From contig CANRDG010000065.1 in NCBI GenBank assembly GCA_947629275.1, positions 1-9,985 on the forward strand: a stretch of DNA of 9,985 nt, in the 5' to 3' direction. This stretch comes from an uncultured Clostridia bacterium. Lineage in GTDB: Bacteria > Bacillota > Clostridia > Oscillospirales > Ruminococcaceae. A program made the translations under genes and the position numbers. The stretch's first letter is position 1; every line of letters begins with the position of its first letter. The notes beneath the pieces were generated by a model. That model had not been told where the DNA came from. It saw only the letters and a program-made list of their open reading frames with translations, and made no database searches. Positions 1-6,365 of this stretch are shown here, one piece after another.

Positions 1-432
1 CTCGTCCTCGGCGTACATCAAGGGCATATTTCCGCCCGACATTTCAAACTGTATATCACTTATAAGATTTATCGCATCTTCGTCGTTTTTTGATAGATCG
101 AGCCAGCGCACTGCATACTGCATAGCCTCGGCAGGATACCCAAGATACCACATTGCCAATGCAGCTAAATTATTCCACGCCTCGTCTTCTTCGCCCTCTG
201 CCGCGACCGCCATAAGCAGGTCCGCACAGACCGAAAGAGCCTTAATTTTTGCTTCGTCCTGCTCATCATCTCTTATTCCGCATGAGCCTTTTTTAAGGAG
301 TATCCCTGCGCTGTAAAGCACAGTGTCATAGTCCTCAAGCACCTGCGGCTTCATTCTCTCTATAAGTTCTGTACATTCTTCTGCGCCCTTGTTTTCAAAG
401 GCGTTTGTCAGCATGGAGTATATATCCTGCAT
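1..432 (-). CDS. TPR-like hypothetical protein, C-terminus cut by window edge
   Basis: This reading frame starts with ATG at 430-432 and stays open to base 1, giving 144 residues without a stop; the 3' end lies outside the window. A strong ribosome binding site (AGGAGA, about 439-444) sits 6-7 bases before the ATG. The gene begins only 15 bases after the stop of the GH27 gene, so the two are probably co-transcribed. The protein is acidic and helical. The stretch around residues 84-118 (AWNNLAALAMWYLGYPAEAM followed by a Y-A-x-x-W-L-D-L pattern) has the spacing of large and small residues typical of a tetratricopeptide repeat. No signal peptide or membrane segment is visible, so it is probably cytoplasmic. 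A role as a helical protein-binding scaffold is inference; I do not recognise a specific family. Confidence 0.8.
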   Translation of the reverse strand, partial: MQDIYSMLTNAFENKGAEECTELIERMKPQVLEDYDTVLYSAGILLKKGSCGIRDDEQDEAKIKALSVCADLLMAVAAEGEEDEAWNNLAALAMWYLGYPAEAMQYAVRWLDLSKNDEDAINLISDIQFEMSGGNMPLMYAEDE

Positions 433-447
433 TTCGTTCTCCTCTCG

Positions 448-1710
448 CTAATATGTAATGAGATACGCCTTTGCGCCGTGGGAAGCGAGCTGTGTTTTTA
501 TGCTGCTTACACCCGTGAGCTTCTCGCCGCTCCAAAGCTCCTGCGCATTTACATTTTTATATATTTCTACGTCTGCAAGGTCAAGAGAAATATTGCTGTC
601 TTTCTCGCCTGTGTTGAATATCGCTATGTACTCGCCGCCCTCGCTGTCGGCAGCCGCCCAAAGAATATGCTCAACGCCGCCTATATCTTTTCTCCACACC
701 TGATGAGAATAGCGCGCACTTTTGTGCATATCAAGAATACCCCTGTTTGTCAGAAGTTCGCTTGTAAAGCCGTCAAGCTTTGTAAGCTCTGCGCCTATCA
801 TCAGCGGCGAGCGGAATATGCACCACAAGGTCATCATGGTTTTCTGTTCTTCCTCAGAAAATTTAGTGCGGTTGCTTTCGTCATAATCCTGCAATATCGC
901 GCCAACCGGCAGCATATCCGCATCACCCCAGTGACCTGCGCCGCAGTGGGTTGCCCACTTTTCGCACCTTTCAAACATATTGTAAAGCAGTTCCCACTGA
1001 TCCCAAAAATCATCGGTAATTCGCCACATATTGCACACCTGCTTGTAAAGTTCCGCACGCTCGATAAGTGCAGGACCGGGCGACAGACTGAGCACTATAT
1101 CTCTGCCGCAGTTTTTCACCGCATCGCAAAGTATTTTCATTTCGCTTTCTTCGTGCGGCAGCTCGCGGCAAATGTCGTCGCACTTTATAAAATCTACGCC
1201 CCACGAGGCATACAGCTTCATTATGCTGTCGTAGTATTCTTTTGCGCCCTCTTTTTCCGGGTCAACGCCGTACATATCGCTGTTCCACGCACAAATGCTG
1301 CCCGTTTTGGCTATCTGCCTTGCGGTCTTACTGCTGCCGAGTATCTTCATATTGTTGTGCACTGCCTGCCTTGGTATTCCGCGCATAATGTGTATGCCGA
1401 ATTTCAGTCCCAACGAATGTATATATTCTGCAAGCGGCGCAAAGCCATTTCCGCCTACCGCCGAGGGAAACTTGTTTTCGGCAGGTTGCAGCCTTGAATA
1501 TTCATCTATGCAAAGATCAGCAAACGGCACATATTCATGCGTTTTTGCCGTTGGCTGATACCACTGTATATCAACCACAACATATTCATAACCGTATTGT
1601 TTGAGATTTTTCGCCATATATTCTGCGTTTTTCTTAACAATTTCTTCTGTAGCTCCTGCGCCGTAGCAGTCCCAACTGTTCCAGCCCATAGGCGGTGTTT
1701 TTGCAAGCAT
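448..1710 (-). CDS. GH27-family glycosidase (alpha-galactosidase-like), intracellular
   Basis: A 420-residue (beta/alpha)8-barrel glycoside hydrolase of family 27/clan D. The N-terminus has the family signature TPPMGWNSWD (residues 5-14). D178 in FIKCDD aligns with the catalytic nucleophile (D170 of human alpha-galactosidase A), and D234 in WRITDDFWDQW with the acid/base (D231). GHWGDADML (259-267) matches the GWNDPDML signature. Residues from about 330 form the C-terminal beta-sandwich. There is no signal peptide, so it should act in the cytoplasm on imported oligosaccharides. Several pocket positions differ from classical alpha-galactosidases: the IDDCW motif reads VDIQW (46-50), the YADVG motif is replaced by HIMRGIPRQA (107-116), and Ser210 stands where human E203 binds substrate. 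Alpha-galactosidase is therefore only the default name; another GH27 activity is possible. The ATG start is supported by GAGGT at 1717-1721. It heads a transcript with the TPR-like gene. Confidence 0.88.
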   Translation of the reverse strand: MLAKTPPMGWNSWDCYGAGATEEIVKKNAEYMAKNLKQYGYEYVVVDIQWYQPTAKTHEYVPFADLCIDEYSRLQPAENKFPSAVGGNGFAPLAEYIHSLGLKFGIHIMRGIPRQAVHNNMKILGSSKTARQIAKTGSICAWNSDMYGVDPEKEGAKEYYDSIMKLYASWGVDFIKCDDICRELPHEESEMKILCDAVKNCGRDIVLSLSPGPALIERAELYKQVCNMWRITDDFWDQWELLYNMFERCEKWATHCGAGHWGDADMLPVGAILQDYDESNRTKFSEEEQKTMMTLWCIFRSPLMIGAELTKLDGFTSELLTNRGILDMHKSARYSHQVWRKDIGGVEHILWAAADSEGGEYIAIFNTGEKDSNISLDLADVEIYKNVNAQELWSGEKLTGVSSIKTQLASHGAKAYLITY

Positions 1711-1736
1711 AACGATACCTCTTTCATATTTAATAA

Positions 1737-1763
1737 AACGGCTCTGAAAAACTCAAAGCCGTT
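1737..1763 (-). terminator. Hairpin: terminator of the XRE operon and probable 5' stem-loop of the GH27 mRNA
   Basis: On the minus strand an 11-bp stem (one U-G wobble) closes a 5-base GTTTT loop: arms 1753-1763 and 1737-1747, followed by TTATT. It lies 39 bases past the stop of the XRE regulator, so it fits an intrinsic terminator for that operon. The predicted start of transcription from the GH27 promoter (about 1763) coincides with the first base of the hairpin, so the GH27 mRNA should begin with it. The stem is seen directly; the dual role is inference. Confidence 0.7.
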
Positions 1764-1769
1764 ATTATA

Positions 1770-1798
1770 ATTATAAGTTATTACCTTCCATTTGTCAA
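1770..1798 (-). promoter_or_regulatory. Consensus sigma-A promoter of the GH27 gene
   Basis: On the minus strand there is a perfect -35 TTGACA (1793-1798), a 17-base spacer and a perfect -10 TATAAT (1770-1775). A second TATAAT abuts it at 1764-1769. The predicted transcription start is near 1763, giving a leader of about 53 bases before the GH27 ATG. No clear operator or cre-like catabolite site was seen in or around it. Confidence 0.8.
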
Positions 1799-1802
1799 TA
1801 CG

Positions 1803-2006
1803 CTATTCGTCAAAAAAGAAAAGTTCTTCTACCGTAACGCCGAACACCTTTGCAATATCCATAGCCAGTTTCAGCGACGGATTATACTGCCCTTTTTCAA
1901 GGCGTATTATCGTTTCCCTCCGCACGCCTACCTTTGCCGCAAGCTCGTCCTGCCGCATATCTGTCTTGGCACGGTATTCTTTAAGTTTTGTCTTAAACTC
2001 TGCCAC
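1803..2006 (-). CDS. Small XRE/Cro-type HTH transcriptional regulator
   Basis: A 67-residue protein that is almost entirely one helix-turn-helix domain. Helix 2 is about residues 19-26 (QDELAAKV), followed by the recognition helix at 30-37 (RETIIRLE), then the family hallmark EKGQYNPSLKLAMDIAKVFG and the C-terminal VTVEELF. It starts with GTG (2004-2006); the site GAGGT lies about 8 bases upstream inside the end of the preceding gene, whose stop is only 3 bases away, so translation is probably coupled. It is the last gene of a three-gene operon with two membrane proteins. Small XRE regulators of this type commonly repress their own operon. The three palindromes around the operon promoter (2914-2992) are the natural candidate binding sites, although binding is inferred. 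No separate ligand domain exists, so any signal would have to come from a partner protein. Confidence 0.9.
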   Translation of the reverse strand: MAEFKTKLKEYRAKTDMRQDELAAKVGVRRETIIRLEKGQYNPSLKLAMDIAKVFGVTVEELFFFDE

Positions 2007-2009
2007 TAT

Positions 2010-2411
2010 TTATACCTCATCGTCTGGCGCACTGCCCTTGCTGTCAAGTATCAGGAAAATAACGCTGTGCAGTATCACAAGTCCGCAAAAGCTGAATACA
2101 AACACGTTGTAGTTCAGGCTTACAATATCGCTGTCGTCAAAGCATAAAAGCGAGTAGGCAAAAATGCATATCAGCGAGCATATCATAGTCACCGTGTTCG
2201 CCTGTGAGAGATTATATCTCGTCATTTCGTCGCCCTTTTCGGTCTTGTCGCCTAGCCCTAGATACCCCAGCCCGAAAGCATACACCAGAAAGATAATTTT
2301 CTCGGCAATTTTAGGTATGTTGATAGGCAGCATACCCAGTATCTGCAATATCACCAGTATAATAAGCGTAAAAATAATTGTAATGTGCTTTTTTCTGTAA
2401 TTTCGTATCAT
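2010..2411 (-). CDS. Four-helix membrane protein of the XRE operon (second)
   Basis: A 133-residue integral membrane protein. I chose the ATG at 2409-2411, with GGTGA five bases upstream; a longer frame open from 2471 would overlap the preceding gene by 35 bases and lacks a better site. Hydrophobic segments are at about residues 9-27, 36-54, 73-91 and 101-122. A charged loop between the second and third helices carries KTEKGDEMTRYN (56-67), and the C-terminus is acidic. The four-helix layout and the DE-[ML]-[TS] motif at the start of helix 3 repeat those of the protein encoded just upstream, so the two look like diverged paralogues. This recalls small membrane proteins of unknown function paired with XRE regulators in Firmicutes. 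I do not recognise a named family with certainty and assign no function. Confidence 0.82.
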   Translation of the reverse strand: MIRNYRKKHITIIFTLIILVILQILGMLPINIPKIAEKIIFLVYAFGLGYLGLGDKTEKGDEMTRYNLSQANTVTMICSLICIFAYSLLCFDDSDIVSLNYNVFVFSFCGLVILHSVIFLILDSKGSAPDDEV

Positions 2412-2436
2412 TTTTGTCACCGACCTTTTTATATTA

Positions 2437-2895
2437 TTATTCGCCCTCTGCTTTGCCTTCAATAAGCACAAACAGCAGATTTTGCAGAAAATTATAGCTC
2501 ACCCATATGATAAGCCACGCATTTCCGATAGAGGTCTTGTCAAAATTCAGCGTAAACTTCATATCCACCAGATAGCTTACTATTGCAAACACCGCAAGCA
2601 GCGCGATAATCGTGCTCATCATAAAGTCGTGTACTTTCAGCATATTGATGTTTGAAAGCTCATCGTCTTTCTCAACGTCGTATTTTATGATGATCCTCAT
2701 GTACATAAAGAAAACGGCAACAATAATTATCAGCAGAATAATGGCAATAAGGTCGCTTTCCATTTTGAAGTGATCGAAAACGGTGAATGTTACCGCCGAT
2801 ATAAGCCCCAGTCCGAATATAACAGCCAGTTTTTTTCGGTAGCTCAGAAGCGAGATAATAGGTTTTTCAGCAGTTCTTTTTTCATTTTCAGACAT
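2437..2895 (-). CDS. Four-helix membrane protein of the XRE operon (first)
   Basis: A 152-residue integral membrane protein and first gene of the XRE operon. The ATG at 2893-2895 is preceded at 7 bases by a strong AAAGGAGA site (2903-2910), which rules against the TTG start at 2913 in the same frame because the site would then lie inside the coding region. Predicted membrane helices are at about 22-40, 47-70, 91-110 and 124-145. The charged loop at 71-90 has KDDELSNIN, matching the GDEMTRYN of its neighbour. The N-terminal 20 residues are polar and the C-terminus (EGKAEGE) is acidic. The gap to the next gene is 25 bases. Function is unknown; the link to an XRE repressor suggests a regulated membrane role such as sensing or immunity, which is inference only. 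Confidence 0.85.
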   Translation of the reverse strand: MSENEKRTAEKPIISLLSYRKKLAVIFGLGLISAVTFTVFDHFKMESDLIAIILLIIIVAVFFMYMRIIIKYDVEKDDELSNINMLKVHDFMMSTIIALLAVFAIVSYLVDMKFTLNFDKTSIGNAWLIIWVSYNFLQNLLFVLIEGKAEGE

Positions 2896-2913
2896 TGAAA
2901 TTTCTCCTTTCAA

Positions 2914-2929
2914 GTGATAAATAAATCAC
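2914..2929. promoter_or_regulatory. Operator 1, downstream of the transcription start
   Basis: GTGATAAATAAATCAC, an imperfect 16-bp palindrome in the leader between the predicted transcription start and the ribosome binding site. It shares the GTGAT...ATCAC arms with the two other sites and starts 21 bp from the middle one. Confidence 0.75.
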
Positions 2930-2934
2930 CTTAT

Positions 2935-2950
2935 GTGATAATTATATCAC
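2935..2950. promoter_or_regulatory. Operator 2, overlapping the -10 element
   Basis: GTGATAATTATATCAC, a palindrome with 6-bp arms GTGATA/TATCAC. It covers the -10 hexamer at 2941-2946, so a bound regulator would directly block RNA polymerase. Confidence 0.78.
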
Positions 2951-2969
2951 ACGGTCTTTTCAATGTCAA
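2941..2969 (-). promoter_or_regulatory. Consensus sigma-A promoter of the membrane-protein/XRE operon
   Basis: Minus-strand -35 TTGACA (2964-2969), a 17-base spacer and -10 TATAAT (2941-2946), both perfect matches. The -10 lies inside the middle palindromic operator (2935-2950). Predicted transcription start is about 2933-2935, leaving a leader of about 40 bases that contains the third operator. Such a strong promoter overlapping an operator is typical of tightly repressed genes. Confidence 0.85.
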
Positions 2970-2976
2970 TAAAAAA

Positions 2977-2992
2977 GTGATAAATTTATCAC
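2977..2992. promoter_or_regulatory. Operator 3, upstream of the -35 element
   Basis: GTGATAAATTTATCAC, a perfect palindrome that extends by two more paired bases on each side (2975-2994). It lies just upstream of the -35 hexamer and starts 42 bp from operator 2. Confidence 0.78.
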
Positions 2993-3008
2993 TTTTGTAG
3001 AAACAAAC

Positions 3009-3032
3009 AAATACGCCTTATGCGCAGTATTT
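3009..3032 (-). terminator. Probable terminator of the GGDEF-CotH operon
   Basis: On the minus strand, AAATAC (3027-3032), a bulged T and GC pair with GCGTATTT (3009-3016) around a 7-base loop, followed by TTTGTTTGTTTCT. It begins 5 bases past the stop of the small membrane protein gene and precedes the promoter of the next operon. The stem is A/T-rich and bulged, so it may be only moderately efficient. Confidence 0.5.
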
Positions 3033-3036
3033 CAAT

Positions 3037-3345
3037 TTATATATTATCACTATTTTTTCTTGCGGCGCGTTTTCTGATAACTTTTCTTAGCTCAAAAAGC
3101 ATAAGAACAAGCACAGCAAGGTCGCAGGCAAAAACTACAATACCAGCAACCAAAGCTCCGTCTTTTAGCAAAGCAAACCCTAAAAAGCCGATAACGCCAA
3201 GCAGTCCGCCGTAAAGTAAAGTTATCAGCAGCACGGCAAAAACGCGCAGAATAAAGGGGCATCTTTTGCTTTCCATTACGCTGAAAGAGCCGTCGATAAT
3301 TATTTCGAGAAGTATCCCGACAAGCTCTTCAAACAAAAAGTCCAC
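3037..3345 (-). CDS. Small hydrophobic membrane protein, unknown function
   Basis: A 102-residue protein, last gene of the four-gene operon, 17 bases after the CotH stop. The GTG start (3343-3345) follows a G-rich AGGGGGCG site at 5 bases. An internal ATG at 3274-3276 would remove 23 residues but has no visible ribosome binding site. Residues 1-22 could form an amphipathic helix. Hydrophobic segments cover about 31-60 (rich in Leu and Gly, ending GGLLGVIGFLGFALL) and 62-84. A strongly basic C-terminal tail (RKVIRKRAARK) suggests a cytoplasmic C-terminus. I recognise no family. Co-transcription with a CotH lipoprotein suggests a possible envelope role, which is inference. Confidence 0.72.
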   Translation of the reverse strand: MDFLFEELVGILLEIIIDGSFSVMESKRCPFILRVFAVLLITLLYGGLLGVIGFLGFALLKDGALVAGIVVFACDLAVLVLMLFELRKVIRKRAARKNSDNI

Positions 3346-3362
3346 AAAAACGCCCCCTGATG

Positions 3363-5111
3363 CTAGTCAAAATATCCGTCGGGCAGGTCAAACTGCTCAG
3401 TCAGGTATTTTACAATATAGCCGCGCCTGCTGCGTGCAAATTTGCGAATATTCTCCGTCCTGTTAAGATATTCATCATACCACGACCAGATCGTGCTGTC
3501 GGTCTTTTTCATCTCTTCAAGATGCTTGTAATACACCTGCATTTCGCTGTAGCGTTCGTTATTCATATCGTCAAGAGTCTGAATTATATTTTCTTCCGAC
3601 AACGTGCCGTTCAGTAGCTCTTTGACCTTTGAAAGAAAATATTCTTTACAGTCGTCGCGCTCCATAAGAGCCGTGAACAGCGGAGAGTATCTCTCTCCGT
3701 TTTCGTTCATCACATTATAGTTATCAAGCATTATATCAAGCAAGTTATTGTAACTAGCCATGGTAACGTCCTGTTCATACAGACCCATGCAATAGTCGGT
3801 ATCGTGCAGTATAAAACGCCACCTGCCGTCAGCATTGCCGCTCGTTTCCTCCCTCTCGGCAGGATAATAGCGATAGCATTTGTAGTTGTTGTTGGGCCAG
3901 TCAAAGTTGTTGACGATTATATTAAAAGCATAGTTGTCAAGATAATTTTCAACGTCGATAAGCGAGGCAAGCTCGTTGTAATTCGCATCATCGGTAAGAT
4001 CCGAATACGCCAGCCTGCTGTACATATCGTTGAACTCCTGCGCCGCCGCGGCTGTGTTTTCGTCATCATCATCGGTATTTTTGAACTGCTCGCTGCCCTC
4101 TATAACTTCGTAACTGCCGCCCTCGCCGCCGTACTTGTCTTTCAAAAGATCATCGCAGTATGTTTCATGCAGCCACAGCAGACCATAATACTCGCCGTTA
4201 AGATACGTGACCGCAGGCACAACGCCCTCGCAGTCGGTATAGCCTGCCTGTGCCGCCAGCCGCTGGTTCAGCTCATCACGAATGTATGCAAACTGAAAAT
4301 CGTTGCCCGCATTGCGCAAAACAAGCTTGTCGTATTTATCAATGGTAGTGCCGTTTATGTGCGGCGTGCCGAAAACGTCAGTTTCAAACTTGCCGTGCTC
4401 GGGGTCGTAAGATTTTCTCGCAAACAGTTTCAGCGATTTTATTGAAGATTCGCGCGATGCCGCCCCGAATATCCTCACGCCTGCGCCCTGCTCAAACATC
4501 AGCGTGCCGTCGGCGTTTATAGCTTCTACATAAATAGGCCGCTCACTTTGCTTGCCGCGCAGCTGAAAATTCTTACCGTAAAACAAACCGTCGGGCGCAT
4601 TGAAAAGGTCGTCGGGCGTTCCCGTCAGCGAGAAAATTATGTTATTGAACCGCTGATCTATCCCTAGCAGCGAAAAGAACGTGTGCGTTACCGTTTGCGA
4701 CTCGCTGCCGTCAGCGTAATAAGCCTTTGCCCTTAGCGCAAGACATGAGGGAAAATCCCCTGTTGCGCCGTCAAGCTTTATGGGCTCTGTGTACAAGTTA
4801 GTTTCCTTTGTCGGCTCGCTGCCGTCGGTGGTGTAGTACACCTGCGCGCCCTCGGGATATGTTATACCTATATTTACAGAGGTATTGAAAAACCTTGTTT
4901 CGGTGACTTCTTCGCCGCTGCCAGTAAAGTTTACAGCTTCAAAAACTTCCGTCTTGTCAGTCTTATCAGTACTGCTTTCAACGCTGCTGTCTTTCACCGT
5001 TTGGGAAGAGCTTTCGCCCTTTGAGGAACTGTCATCACTGCTGCATGATGTGAGGCACGAAGCGCACAGCACCGCCGCCGCTATGAAACAGAAAAGTTTT
5101 TTTGCTTTCAT
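3363..5111 (-). CDS. CotH kinase-family lipoprotein
   Basis: A 582-residue secreted protein. The N-terminus MKAKKLFCFIAAAVLC... is a lipoprotein signal with lipobox L-T-S-C, making C23 the likely lipid-anchored residue. A Ser/Asp/Thr-rich linker follows (24-56). Residues about 78-148 resemble a chitobiase/hexosaminidase C-terminal-type beta module, with VYYTTDGSEPT at 91-101. The CotH domain then spans about 150-570. Its hallmarks are SIKSLKLFARKSYD (223-236) with the expected ATP-binding lysine region, LVLRNAGNDFQFAYIRDEL (263-281), FDWPNNNYKCYR (403-414) and WRFILHDTDYCMG (431-443), where D437/D439 are the likely metal ligands. In Bacillus, CotH is an atypical kinase that phosphorylates spore coat proteins; CotH modules also occur in ruminococcal cellulosome proteins. 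Here it should face outward from the membrane; its substrate is unknown. The ATG has a good AAAGGAG site and lies 19 bases after the preceding gene. Confidence 0.88.
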   Translation of the reverse strand: MKAKKLFCFIAAAVLCASCLTSCSSDDSSSKGESSSQTVKDSSVESSTDKTDKTEVFEAVNFTGSGEEVTETRFFNTSVNIGITYPEGAQVYYTTDGSEPTKETNLYTEPIKLDGATGDFPSCLALRAKAYYADGSESQTVTHTFFSLLGIDQRFNNIIFSLTGTPDDLFNAPDGLFYGKNFQLRGKQSERPIYVEAINADGTLMFEQGAGVRIFGAASRESSIKSLKLFARKSYDPEHGKFETDVFGTPHINGTTIDKYDKLVLRNAGNDFQFAYIRDELNQRLAAQAGYTDCEGVVPAVTYLNGEYYGLLWLHETYCDDLLKDKYGGEGGSYEVIEGSEQFKNTDDDDENTAAAAQEFNDMYSRLAYSDLTDDANYNELASLIDVENYLDNYAFNIIVNNFDWPNNNYKCYRYYPAEREETSGNADGRWRFILHDTDYCMGLYEQDVTMASYNNLLDIMLDNYNVMNENGERYSPLFTALMERDDCKEYFLSKVKELLNGTLSEENIIQTLDDMNNERYSEMQVYYKHLEEMKKTDSTIWSWYDEYLNRTENIRKFARSRRGYIVKYLTEQFDLPDGYFD

Positions 5112-5130
5112 AAATTGCTCCTTTATGTGT

Positions 5131-6339
5131 TCAACCTTTTATAAACCTGTCCATCAGCGTGCAGCCCTTTGGAATAAATCTGCCTGTTGCTTCAGCATTT
5201 TTTTCACAAAGGCAGTCTACACCATGCTTTTTCTCCTGCTTGTGATATATAAGGTACGGAACAGGCTTGTTTGTGTGTGTCATAAGCGAGATTGGCGTCG
5301 GGTGGTCTGGGCAGACAAGAATTTTATAGTCGCTCATTTCGTCAAGCGCATTCATAACAGGGCCGAGTATTTTCTCGTCAATAAGCTCAATAGAACGCAC
5401 CTTGTTTTCTGTTTCGTGGCGGTGACCGCATTCGTCGGGAGCTTCAACGTGTATGTAAACAAAGTCCTGACCATTTTTCAACTCATTTATGCACGCCTGC
5501 GCCTTGCCGTCAAAGTTGGTATCTATATATCCCGTTGCGCCATCAACCTCGATAACATTCATGCCGCTTAGATGTCCTATGCCTTTCAGCAGGTCAACAG
5601 CCGATATCATCGAGCCTTTCAGACCGTACTTATCTTTAAAAGACGAAAGCGGTTTTTTAACGCCCTCGCCCCACAGCCACATGGAATTTGCAGGACGTTT
5701 GCCTGCTTTTATTCTCGCAAGGTTCACGGGGTGATCTTTAAGTATGTCATAGCTTTTTATCATCATGTCAAGCAGTTTCGCGGCATTAGGGCTGTCTGAA
5801 AGATAATTCTTTATCGGCTTGCCCGTTATATCATGCGGAGGAGTAAGCGTGCCTACATCGGTAGTACCGCCGTTCCATATAAGGCAATGGCGGTAGCTTA
5901 CGCCCGAGTACAGCTGAAATTCCTCCGAGTTGAAATGCTCTGCTAGTGTTTCAATAAGCTTTGCAGCCTCTGCGGTAGAAATATCGTCCGAACAGTAGTC
6001 CACCATGGTTTTGTCTCTGTAATTCGGTTCATCAGAAAGCGTAACAAGATTGCATCTGAAAGATACATCGCTCTCCTTCATGTCAACGCCTATAGATACC
6101 GCTTCAAGCGGCGACCGACCGCTATAATACTTAACAGGGTCATATCCCAGAACTGAAAGATTTGCAACGTCGCTTCCCGGCTTCATGCCGTCGTCTACCG
6201 TCTTTACCAGACCCACTTCGCCTACAGCCGCCATTTTGTCCATATTCGGCTTGTTTGCAGCCTCCATAGGTGTCTTGCCGCCAAGTTCTGGTATAGGCAG
6301 GTCTGCCATACCGTCACAGAGCATTACTACATACTTCAT
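5131..6339 (-). CDS. apgM-type cofactor-independent phosphoglycerate mutase / proposed homoserine kinase
   Basis: A 402-residue cytoplasmic enzyme of the alkaline phosphatase superfamily (COG3635 type). Visible motifs are the metal-binding VVMLCDGMAD (4-13, D9), GSDVANLSVLGYDP (55-68) with S56 as probable phospho-acceptor serine, PDECGHRHE (301-309, D302/H306), CPDHPTP (343-349, D345/H346) and H355. The classical reaction is 2-phosphoglycerate to 3-phosphoglycerate. However, segments such as GRSPLEAVSIGVDM, PANSMWLWG and SMISAVDLLKGIGH resemble the bacterial branch proposed to be an alternative homoserine kinase in threonine synthesis. I cannot decide between these from sequence alone, and no threonine gene is in the window. 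Start: the ATG at 6337-6339 has AAAGGAAG 7 bases upstream; an in-frame ATG at 6369 that overlaps the previous stop lacks such a site. Confidence 0.88.
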   Translation of the reverse strand: MKYVVMLCDGMADLPIPELGGKTPMEAANKPNMDKMAAVGEVGLVKTVDDGMKPGSDVANLSVLGYDPVKYYSGRSPLEAVSIGVDMKESDVSFRCNLVTLSDEPNYRDKTMVDYCSDDISTAEAAKLIETLAEHFNSEEFQLYSGVSYRHCLIWNGGTTDVGTLTPPHDITGKPIKNYLSDSPNAAKLLDMMIKSYDILKDHPVNLARIKAGKRPANSMWLWGEGVKKPLSSFKDKYGLKGSMISAVDLLKGIGHLSGMNVIEVDGATGYIDTNFDGKAQACINELKNGQDFVYIHVEAPDECGHRHETENKVRSIELIDEKILGPVMNALDEMSDYKILVCPDHPTPISLMTHTNKPVPYLIYHKQEKKHGVDCLCEKNAEATGRFIPKGCTLMDRFIKG

Positions 6340-6365
6340 ATATATACTTCCTTTCGTTATCAAGT

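Noticed and set aside
478..1497. A 339-codon open frame on the plus strand opposite the GH27 gene
   Set aside because: It is antisense to a clear GH27 protein with catalytic motifs, its translation resembles no protein family, and it has no ribosome binding site; it reflects codon bias of the real gene.
4062..4074. TCATCATCATC short tandem repeat
   Set aside because: It simply encodes a run of aspartates in the CotH protein and is too short to be a meaningful repeat element.
3804..4445. A 213-codon plus-strand open frame inside the CotH gene
   Set aside because: The opposite strand encodes the CotH motifs in frame throughout; the plus-strand translation looks like an antisense shadow.
5239..5250. 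GTGATATATAAG, similar to half of the XRE operator
   Set aside because: It lies within the coding sequence of the apgM-like gene and lacks the opposing TATCAC arm.
4885..5571. A 228-codon plus-strand frame spanning the CotH/mutase junction
   Set aside because: It crosses two well supported minus-strand genes and their ribosome binding site, and has no recognisable domain.
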